A program made the position numbers and the translations under genes. The notes below the pieces were generated by a model. It was not told where the DNA came from, did not search any database, and was given only the letters and a program-made list of their open reading frames with translations. DNA of 64,000 nt from Streptomyces sp. Mut1 (GTDB taxonomy: Bacteria > Actinomycetota > Actinomycetes > Streptomycetales > Streptomycetaceae), in contig NZ_CP120997.1 of the NCBI RefSeq assembly GCF_030719295.1, positions 372,001 through 436,000 on the forward strand, written 5' to 3'. This document shows positions 47,992-58,300 of this stretch, piece by piece; the stretch's first letter is position 1; each line of letters begins with the position of its first letter.

Positions 47992-49392
47992 TTACGCCTT
48001 CCTGGGCTGGGTTCGGGGCAGTCTCGTCGCCGCCACGGCGGCGAACAGGCAGAAGCCGAGCACCCACCAGAAGGTGGCGCCGAAGGCCGAGGACACGTCC
48101 GTGCCGTGGGCGGCCAGCCGGTTCTGGAGGATCACCGCCAGGGCCGCCGTCCCGAGCGAACCGCCCACGGTGTTCAGCAGGTTGAGCGCCCCGGCCGCCC
48201 GCGGCAGGTGTTCGGGCTCGATGCGGCTGTAGACGATGTTCATCACGGGCGCGCCGACCATCGACATCCCGAAGCCCCGGACCACCAGAGCCGCGGCGAT
48301 CACCGCGTCCGGGACCCCATGGCCGAGCCAGGTGAACGGAGCCGTCCCGAGGAGGATCAGGACGATGCCGGACACCACCAGGCTCCTCGGCGCGACCTTG
48401 CTGATCGTCCGGTTGACGAGCACCGAACCGGCCGCCGCGCCCAGCCCCTGGGGGGCGAGCAGCAGCCCGGCCTCCCACGCCGACATGCCCCGGCCCGACT
48501 GGAAGTACAGCGGCAGCAGGAACATCGTGCCGAACACCGAGGCCCCGAGCACCACCAGCGCGAGGGCGGCGGCGCCGAAGGGCGGCCGGGTGAACAGCCG
48601 GGGGTCGACCAGCGGGGTGCCCCGGGTCCGCAGCCCGTGGACGGTGAACGCGGCGAGCATCACCAGGCCGGCCGCCACACCGATGGTGGCCGGCAGCGGG
48701 CGGCTGTGGGCGACCTCGGTCAGCCCGTACACCAGCACCGCGAGACCGGGTGAGAGCAGCAGGGCGCCGCGCAGGTCGAACGCCGTCCGGCGGGCGGCCG
48801 GCGCCACCACCGGCACGTAGCGGCGCGCGAGCAGTGCCGCCGCGCCACCGATCGGCAGGTTGATCAGGAACAGCCAGGGCCACGGCGCCACGGCGAGGAC
48901 GGAGCCGCCGGCCAGTGGCCCGAACACCGGTGACAGCAGCGGGACGACGGCGACGACGCTGATCACCCGCCCGGTGCGCCCCGGGCCCGCGACGCGGGCC
49001 AGCAGCGCCTGGCCGGTCGCGGGCAGCAGTCCCCCGCCCAGGCCCTGGACCACGCGGAACACGATGAGGCTGGTCACCGACCAGGCCGAGGCGCACAGCA
49101 CCGAGCCGAGCAGGAACACGCCCACCGCCACGAGCCAGGTCCGCCGGCCGCCGAACCGGTCGGCCAGCCAGCCGGACGCGGGTACGGCGGCGACGATCGC
49201 CAGCAGGTAGGCGGTGGAGACCCACTGGATCTCGGCGACGGACGCGTCGAACTCCTCGGTCAGGCGGTCGAGTCCGACGCTGACGATGGTGGCGTCCAGC
49301 GAGGCCATGAACGTGCCGAGGACCAGGATGAACGCGATCCGCAGCAGGTCCTTGTCGACGCGGTCGGCGGGCGGGGCGCTCTGCTCGCTCAT
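47992..49392 (-). CDS. MFS exporter (DHA2 family) coupled to second NRPS
   Basis: A 466-aa transporter with about fourteen helices. It has FMASLDATIVSVGLDRL in helix 1, the motif A loop GWLADRFGGRRTWLVAVG, and FGPLAGGSVL in the motif C position. Its ATG overlaps the NRPS2 stop codon (ATGA at 49389-49392), so it is translated with the synthetase and is the best candidate to secrete that product. It is the last gene of the iron-box operon starting at 63153. It contrasts with the coelichelin part of the locus, which uses ABC exporters. Confidence 0.85.
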   Translation of the reverse strand: MSEQSAPPADRVDKDLLRIAFILVLGTFMASLDATIVSVGLDRLTEEFDASVAEIQWVSTAYLLAIVAAVPASGWLADRFGGRRTWLVAVGVFLLGSVLCASAWSVTSLIVFRVVQGLGGGLLPATGQALLARVAGPGRTGRVISVVAVVPLLSPVFGPLAGGSVLAVAPWPWLFLINLPIGGAAALLARRYVPVVAPAARRTAFDLRGALLLSPGLAVLVYGLTEVAHSRPLPATIGVAAGLVMLAAFTVHGLRTRGTPLVDPRLFTRPPFGAAALALVVLGASVFGTMFLLPLYFQSGRGMSAWEAGLLLAPQGLGAAAGSVLVNRTISKVAPRSLVVSGIVLILLGTAPFTWLGHGVPDAVIAAALVVRGFGMSMVGAPVMNIVYSRIEPEHLPRAAGALNLLNTVGGSLGTAALAVILQNRLAAHGTDVSSAFGATFWWVLGFCLFAAVAATRLPRTQPRKA

Positions 49393-52300
49393 CGGTTCTC
49401 CAGCAGGCCGCGCACGTCGGCGTCGAGGTGCTCGTCCAGGGAGCGGAGCAGGTCGAGCAGTTGCCCGGCGAGTCCGTCGACGTCCGTGCCGGCCCGGTGG
49501 GCGAGCACGCCGGTCCAGCCGTCGCCGTCCGGCATGACGGTCAGGGTGGCGGGGTGGTGGGTGGACTCGCGGAATCGGGTGGCGGTCACGGTCAGGCCGG
49601 GGGCCGGTTCGCGCAGGCGGTCCGGGTCGACGGGGTAGTTCTCGAACACCACCATGCTGTCGAACAGCCTGCGCCGTCCGGTGATCCGCTCCAGGTCGGA
49701 GAGGGCCACGTGGTGGTGCTCGACCAGCGCCCGCTGGCGGCTCTGGAGGCCGGCGAGCACCTCGGCGAGCGTGCCCTCCAGCCTCGCCCGCACCGGCACG
49801 GTGTTGGCCAGCAGCCCGACGATCTCCTCGACGCCCTCCAGCTCCGGGGGACGGCTGGAGACCATGGCGCCGAAGCACACGTCCCGGTGGCCGGACCGCC
49901 GGGCGAGCAGCACCGACCACGCGCCCTGCACCAGGGTGTTCGGGGTCAGTCCGCGCCCGGCGGCGAGCCGGGTGAGCCGGTCCACGAGTGCCGCGTCGAA
50001 GGTGATGACCTCGGGCTCCTGCCAGGCGGGGCCGCTCTCGCCGCCGCCCAGGTAGTCGCCCTCGGGCAGGCCTTCGAGTTCGGCCGCCCAGGCGTCGAGG
50101 TCCGGCTCGTGCCCGGCCGACCAGCTCAGGTAGTCGGCGAAGGGGACGGGGGCCGGCAGCTCCGGTGCCGCGTTCCGCGTCCTCGCCGTGTACAGGGCGA
50201 AGAGTTCACCGAGGATGCGCGGTGCCGACCAGCCGTCGGAGAGCGCGTGATGGCTGGTCAGGACGAGGTCGGCGCGCTCGGGGCCCAGCCGGATCACGGT
50301 GATCCGGTAGAGCGGGCCCTGCGCCAGGTCGAACGGTTCGGCGAGGTCGGCGGCCAGCACCTCGTCGGCCGGTGCGCCGGTGACCCGGAACTCCGGCCGG
50401 GGCGCTCGCGGGATCACCGCGAGCGAGGCGGGGAACACCGCGCCCAGGTTCGGGTGCCGGGCCAGCAGGTCGTCGCCCGCCGCCCGCAGCGCTTCCGTGT
50501 CGAGCCGGCCCGCGAGCGAGAACACCGACTGCACGGTGTACGGGTCGGGGCGCTCGGTGCGCGAGTGCCGCAGCATCACCTCCTGCAAGGGGCTGAGCGG
50601 CTGGACGGCGGCGACCGGCCGGTCCCCGAGCGCACTGATCTCGGGGGCGTCGGCGACCCGCAGCAGCGCGGTCCGCAGCCGCTGGGCCAGGTCCTCGATC
50701 TCCGCCCCGGTGAACAGCGCGGCCGGCCAGGTGATCCGCACCCCGAGCGCGTCGTCGCGCACCAGGGCGTTGACCATCAGGCTGTACGGCAGGGGCATCG
50801 CTCCGGAGCCGTTGGAGCCGAGCGGGTCGGCGTCCGGGGCCGGCTGCCAGGGCATCTCGCTGTCCGGGGCGCCGGGGTACTGGCCGAGGTAGTTCCAGGC
50901 GATCTCCGGCCGGACCGGGCCGAGCAGTCCGGCCGCGGTGAGGATGCCGTGTCCGAGGCCGTCGCCCTGGGCGCGCAGCCGCTCCCGGACCGCCGGCACG
51001 TCGTCGTCCGCGTCGAGGCGTACGGGGTGGATCGCGGTGAACCAGCCGACGGTCTGGGAGAGGTCGACCTCGCGCGGCCGGCCGTGGCTCTCCAGGGCGA
51101 CCAGGAGTTGCGGTGTGCCGCGCCAGTCCCGTACCGCCTGGGCGAGCGCGGTCAGGAGCACGGCGTCCGGGGTGGTGCGGTGGGCGGCCGGCAGGGTCGT
51201 GATCAGGGCGCGGGTGGCGTCGGCGTCGAGCCGGATCTCGTGGTGCGCGGCGGTGTCCACGGTGTCCCGGGCGGGGTCGAGCGGGCGGGTGAGCGGCGCG
51301 GTGGCCGTCATCCGCCGCCAGTGCGGGAGTTCGTCCCGCCGGTCGGCGTCGCGCAGGGTCCGGGCCCAGCCGAGGAACGACTGGCCGTGCCGGGTCAGTT
51401 CGCCGCCGCCGTGGGCGTGCTCCAGGTCGTCCAGGATGATGCGCCAGGACACCCCGTCGACGGCCAGGTGGTGGGCGACCAGGACGAGGCGGCCCGGCCG
51501 GCCGGGGCCCGCGTCCACCCACAGGGCGCGCAGCAGCGGTCCGGTGCGCGGGTCCATCGCCAGGCGGGCCGCGTCGATCGCGGCGTCGGCGGCTGCGCGC
51601 GGGTCGCCGCCGGCCGGGACGCGGGTCAGGACGTCGGCGCCGGTCACCTCGCCGGCCGGCGGGATGTGCAGCGTGTCGTCGCCGAGGCGGGCGCGCAGCA
51701 CGTCGTGCCGGGCGAGCAGGGCGTCGAGGACGGTCCGCCAGGACGTCTCGTCCCCGCCGGGGGGTACGCAGATCTCCACCCACTGGCAGAAGCCGTCGGC
51801 GGCCTGCCCGGAGCGGCGCAGCAGGTCCCGCATGACCGGGGTCAGCGGGGCGTCCCCGACGGCCGGGGCGGCCTCGCCGGCCAGGGTGCGGGCGCGCGCT
51901 GCGATGCCCGCGACCGTCTCGCCGTCGAACACGTCCTTCGGGGTCAGTCCGAGCCCCTGGCGGCGGACGCGGGAGACCAGCTGGAGGGAGACGATGCTGT
52001 CGCCGCCGATGTCGAAGAAGTTGTCGTCGGGGCCGATGTCGTCGCGCCCGAGGACGTCCTGGAACACGGCGAGCAGCAGCGCCTCGGCCTCGGTGGCCGG
52101 TTCGCGCCGGGTGGTGGACGCGACGGCCGGGGCGGGCAGGGCCGAGGCGTCGAGCTTGCCGCTGGGGCTCAGCGGCAGCCGGTCGAGCGGGACGAGCGCC
52201 GTCGGGACCATGTGGTCCGGCAGCTGTGCGGCGAGGTGGGCGCGGACCGCCGCGGTGTCCAGGTCGGCGTCGTCGGTGGGGATGACGTAGCCGACGAGCC

Positions 52301-55300
52301 GGCCCTCGCGCATGACGACGGCACTGGCCCGGACGTCGGGGTGGCCGGTGAGGGCGGTCTCGATCTCGCCCAGCTCCACGCGGAAGCCGCGCACCTTGAT
52401 CTGGTGGTCGGCGCGGCCGAGGAACACCAGCTGTCCGTCCTGCCGCCACCGCACGAGGTCGCCCGTGCGGTACATGCGGGTGCCGGGCGGGCCGTACGGG
52501 TCGGCGACGAACGCGCCGGCGGTCAGGCCGGGGCGGCCGAGGTAGCCGCGGGCCAGGCTCCGCCCGCCGAGGTACAGCTCGCCGGTGACGCCGACACCGA
52601 CGGGCTGGAGTCCGGCGTCGAGCACATAGGCGCGGACGTTGGGGTCGGGGCGGCCGATGGGCAGCGGTCCCTCGTCGTCCTGGTCGTAGTGCCAGGTCGT
52701 GGAGTTGATGGTGACCTCGGTGGGCCCGTAGGCGTTGAACAGCGCCCTGCGGCCCCGGCCCCAGCGGTGGGCGAGTTCCGGGTCGAGCCGTTCGGCTCCG
52801 ACGACGAAGAAGACGTCGGGGTCGACGGTGCGGTCGTCGGGCATCGCGGCCAGGAACGACGGGAGCAGGTTCACCCCGGTCACCCGGTGCTCCACGATGT
52901 AGTCGAGGAGTTCGTCGCCGGGTACGCGCACCTCCTCGGGCGCGATGACCGACGTACCGCCGGACAGCAGCGGCACCATGGTCTGCCAGAACGCGACGTC
53001 GAAGCCGGTCGAGGCGAAGTGCAGGTAGCGGTCGTGCTCGGTGATGCCGACGACCTCCTCCTGGAGGGCGATCAGGTCGGGCACGCCCCGGTGGGTGACG
53101 CCGACCCCCTTGGGCCGGCCGGTGGTTCCCGAGGTGTAGATGACGTAGGCGAGCGCGTCGTCGGTGAGCCGGGCCCTGGCGCCGGACGGGTCGGTGTCGG
53201 GCACGGCGGCGAGGGTGGCGGGGTCGTCGAGGTGCAGGACGGGGATGTCGCGGTCGACGGGGAGTTCGGCGCCGGTCGTGACGGCCGCCGCCGGGGCGAT
53301 GTCGTCGAACATGTACGCCAGCCGCTCGCGCGGGTAGCTCGCGTCCATCGGGACGTACACCGCGCCCGCCTTGGCCACGCCGAACAGGGCCACGGTCATC
53401 TCGACGTCCCGGCCGATGAGGACCGCGACGGGGTCCTGCGGGCGTACGCCGTGCGCGATGAGGGCGTGGGCGAGCCGGTTGGCCCGCCGGTCCAGTTCGG
53501 CGTAGGAGAGGCTGCGGTCGCGGCAGACCAGGGCCTCGGCGTCGGGCTTGCGCCGCACCCAGGCGGCGAACTCCTCCAGCCAGTGGCCGCGTTCCCGGGC
53601 GGCGACGGTCTCGGTGCCGGTACGCAGCATCCGGGCGCGCTCGTCGGCGTCGAGTGCGGGCAGCGCGAGTGCGGGCCGGGCCGGGTCCTGGGTGATCTCG
53701 CGCAGCAGGTTGCGCAGCCAGCGGCCGTAGTCGCGTACGGTCTCCCGTTCGAAGGCGCGCGGCTGGTAGCCGAGGCCGATGGTGATCTCGTCGCCCGGGA
53801 TCACGATGACGGTCAGCGCGTAGTGCGTGGCGTCGGTGATGTCGACACCGGTGAGGTCGAGCCCGGGGGCGAGGGGGGTGCGGGTGCGGCTGGAGAGCGG
53901 GAAGTTCTCCATGACGAGCATCGTGTCGAAGAGTTCGCCGATGCCGGCCGCCCGCTGGATGCCGGGCAGCCCGACGTGGTGGTGCTCGCCCAGGACGACG
54001 CTCTCGGCGTGCACCTCGGCCAGCAGGTCGCGCACCGTGCGGTCCCGGGTGTACCTGACGCGGACCGGGACGGTGGTGCCGAGCTGGCCGATCATCGACT
54101 CGACGCCGTCGACCTCGGCGGGCCGGCCGGAGACGGGGCAGCCGAAGACGACGTCGCGGCGTCCGGTGAGCCTGCCGAGCAGCAGGCCCCATGCCGTCTG
54201 GAGGACCGTGGTCAGGGTGACGCCCTGTTCGCGGGCGAAGGAGCGCAGCCGGTCGCTGAACTCGCGGTCCAGCGCGACGGTCTCGCGGCCGGGCCGCTCC
54301 ACACCGGTTCCGGTGCTCGCGGGTGCCAGCCGGGTCGCGTCGTCCACTCCGGCGAGCGCCCGGCGCCAGGCGGTCAGCGACGCCTCCTCGTCCCGGCCGG
54401 CCAGCCAGCGGAAGTACTCCGACAGCGGCGGGGAGACGGGGGCGGCGGGCCCGCCGCCGAGCTCGGCGTAGAGGGCGAGCAGGGTACGGCCGACGATCGG
54501 CATCGACCAGCCGTCGAGGAGGGCGTGGTGATTGGTGATGACGAGCCTGTGCTCGGCGGGCCCGACGCGGGAGAGCAGGAAGCGGATCAGCGGCGGCCGG
54601 GCCGGGTCGAAGGGGCGCTCCAGATCGGCGCGGGCAGCTTCGGCGAAGTTGTCGTCCTGCCGCCAGTCCAGGGTGACTTCGGCGGGGATCACCTGGACCA
54701 CGTCGTCCCCGGCGGTGGCGAGGTGGACGCGGAGGGCGGGGTGGCGGCGCAGCAGTTCACGGGCGGCGCGGGCCATCCGGTCCGGGTCCAGCTCGCCGGA
54801 GAGGGTGGTCACGGCCTGGACGACGTAGACGTCGGCGTCCTCGTCGTCGCGGACCAGGGTGTGGAAGGACAGTCCGACCTGGAGCGGGGTGGCGGGCAGT
54901 ACGTCGCTGACCCGGCCGTCGCGCTCCAGCGCGTCGATGGCGTCCTGCCCGAGGCCGACCAGCGGCAGGTCGGAGGGGGTGAGCCCGCCCGTGGTGTGCA
55001 GGGCGTGCGCGGCCAGCGCGTCGAGCGCGGCGGCCCAGGCGTCCTGGAGGGCGGCCACGGCGTCGGGTCCGATGACCCCGGTCGCGGCGGTCCACTCGAC
55101 GGCGAGCCGGGGCACCTCGCCCTCGTGGACGAAGCAGTTGAGGGCCAGCACCTGTTCCAGGGACTTGGCATCCGGTTCGGTCACCGAGAAGGCGTCGTGC
55201 TCGGGCAGCCGCCACTCGCCTGCGGGCAGCGCGGCGAACCGGCCCAGGTAGTTGAGCAGGACGTCCGGCGGCGGGGTCGCCGCGAGGAGGGAGCCGGCCT

Positions 55301-58300
55301 CCGGGTCGAGGTGGCGCAGCACGCCGTAGCCGACTCCGGCGTCGGGGACGGCGCGCCGGGCCTCCTTGGCCGCGCGCAGCGTCTCGCGTACGTCGTCGCA
55401 GGCGGGCACGCGTACCGGGTACTCGCTGGTGAACCAGCCGACCGTGCGCGACAGGTCGAGGTGTTCGCGGCCGTGGCCCTCCATCGACACGGTGAGCGCG
55501 TCGCCGCGCAGGCCCCAGCCGCGCAGGGCGAGGACGAGCGCGGCGAGCAGGACCTCGTCCACGCCGGCGCGGTAGGCGGCGGGCAGGGTGGTCAGCAGGG
55601 CCTCGGTGGCCTCGGGCGACGCGGTCGTGACCGACCGGTGGGCGGTGGCGACGGTGTCGCGTGCCGGGTCCAGGGGGCGGGCGCCCAGCCGGGTCGCGGA
55701 CTCCAGCGCGGTGCGCCAGTGGCCGAGTTCGCCGCGCCGGGCACCGGACTCGCCCTGCTGGGCGAGGACCGTGGCGTGCCGCCGCCAAGACGTGCCGACG
55801 GGTTCGGGGGTGCCGCCCGCGCAGGCGGTGTACAGGTCGGGCAGCAGGACGCGCCAGGACACGCCGTCCATGGCGAGGTGGTGCACGACGACGACCAGCC
55901 GGTCCGCCGCGTCGTCCCCGGTGCGCAGCAGGGCGGCGCGCACCAGGTCTCCGGTGCGCGGGTCGAGCTGCCCGGCGAGCCGCTGTGCCAGGGCGGACAC
56001 CTCTTCGCCTGTCACCTCTTCCACGGCGGCCCGGACCGTGCCCCGGGGCAGCACCTCCAGTCCTTCGGCCACCCGCAGCCGCAGGGCGTCGTGGTGGTCG
56101 AGGAGGGTCCGCACGCCCCTGGCCAGGTCGTCCCGGGTGAGCGTGCCGATGTGCAGGGCGGTCCACTGGGCGTATCCGGCGACCGTGTCGATGTCCGGGT
56201 GCGGGTCGAGGAGGCCGCGCACGATGGGCGGTGCGGGGACCGGACCGACGGGCTCGTCGGCCGGTGCGGCGGTCTCGTCCAGCAGTTCGGCGGAGGCGGC
56301 GAGCGCGGCGAAGGTGCGGCGGGCCAGCAGGTCCCTGGGCCGCAGCCCGAGGCCGAGCGCGCGCAGCCTGCTGCTGACGGTGATCGCGGTGATGCTGTCG
56401 CCGCCGAGGGCGAAGAAGTCGTCGTCCACGCCGACGCGTTCGACGTCGAGCGCTTCGGCGAGGACGGTGCACAGCAGCCGTTCGCGCCCGGTGCTCGGCT
56501 CCCGGCCGCCGCCGGGCAGGGCGGGTGCGGGCAGGGCGGCGCGGTCGAGCTTGCCGTTGGGGGTGACGGGCAGGCGCTCCAGCACCACCACGGCGGCGGG
56601 CACCATGTGTTCGGGCAGCCGCTCGGCCAGCCGGTCGCGTGCCTCGTCCGCGGTGACGGAGGCGGACACGATGTAGCCGATGAGCCGGGACGAGAGGACC
56701 CGGGCGGCGGCCGCGGTGACGCCGGGCAGGGCGGCGAGCGCCTCCTCGACCTCTCCGGTCTCCACCCGGTGGCCGCGGATCTTGACCTGTCCGTCGCCGC
56801 GGCCGCCGTACTCCAGGCCGCGGCCGGGCACCCAGCGGGCCAGGTCCCCGGTGCGGTACATCCGCTCGCCGGGGGCGCCGAAGGGGTCGGCGACGAAGCG
56901 TTCGGCGCTCGCGTCCGGCCGGCCGAGGTAGCCGCGCGCCAGGTGGGGTCCCGCCAGGTACAGTTCGCCGGCCGTGCCCTGGGGCACCGGCCGCAGCGCG
57001 TTGTCCAGGACGTAGATCCGGGTGCCGGCCAGCGGGTGGCCGATGGTCGGTTCGCCGGCGTCGATGAGCGCGGTGGTGCTGTCGACGGTCGCCTCGGTGG
57101 GCCCGTACATGTTGCGCGCGGTGATCCCCGACGCGGCGACGCGGCGCCACAGCGCGGGCGGGGTGGCCTCGCCGCCCAGGAGCAGCATCGCGGGCGGCAG
57201 GTCGAGCAGGCCGGCGTCGATGAGCGGGGTGGCCATGGAGGGGGTGGTGTCCACGATGTCGATGCCGTCGCGGGCGTACGCGGCGAGCAGGGCGTCGGCG
57301 TCGCGGGCGGTCTCGGTGTCGTAGACGTGCAGTTCGTGCCCGCACAGCAGCCAGACGAGGTGCTCGAAGGCGGAGTCGAAGGCGAAGGAGTAGGTGTGGG
57401 CGGCGCGCAGCCTGCGGCCCGTGGCCCGCTCGGCCTCCGCGACGACCGTGGCCCGCTGGTGGTGCAGCAGGGCGGCGAGTCCTCCGGTGCGTCCCAGGAC
57501 GCCCTTGGGGCGCCCGGTCGAGCCGGAGGTGTGGATGACGTAGGCGAGGTGTTCGGGGTGGCGGGGCCGGGCGAGTTCGGCGGCCGTCAGGGGTGCGCCG
57601 GACAGGCCGGCGGCCTCGTCCAGGAAGGTCTTCCAGGGCAGTCCGTCGACCATTCCGTCGGTGAGGACGAGTGCGGGGCGGGTGTCCTCGATGAGTTCGC
57701 GCAGCCGCTCGGGCGGGTGTGCGGCGTCCAGCGGGAGGAACGCGGCGCCCGCGTCCAGCACCGCGAGCAGGGCGACCACGGCGTCGGCCGAGCGCGGCAG
57801 GGCGAGCGCCACGATGTCCTCGGCGCCGATGCCCCGGGCGCGCAGGGCGCGGGCCAGCCGGTGCACCCGGTCGGCCAGCGCGGCGGCGGTCAGGCGTTCG
57901 TCGCCGCAGACCAGAGCGGTGTTTCCGGGGCCCGCCGCGACCATCGCGTCGAACGCGGACGGCACGTCGGCCGGTGTGCCGGGCAGGGCGGGCGGGCTCC
58001 ACTGCGCGAGCAGCCCGTCGATGTCGTCGGCCAGTGCGATGCGGCCAACGGGCAGGCCGTCGGTCAGCCCGGTCAGCAGGGCGCGCAGTCCGCTCATCAG
58101 GCTGTCGACAGCGGCCTGGTCCTTGGCGCGGGCGTCGACCTCGAAGCCGAGGAGCAGCCCGCCGTCCCGGGTCGGCAGGACGCTCAGGCCCATGTCCTCG
58201 GGCGGCCCGCCCGCGACGTTGCGCATCACGCCGGCCGACCCGGCGAAGTCGAGCGCCAGGTCGAACGCCTTGAGGTTGATGCCGCGTCCGTGCAGCAGCG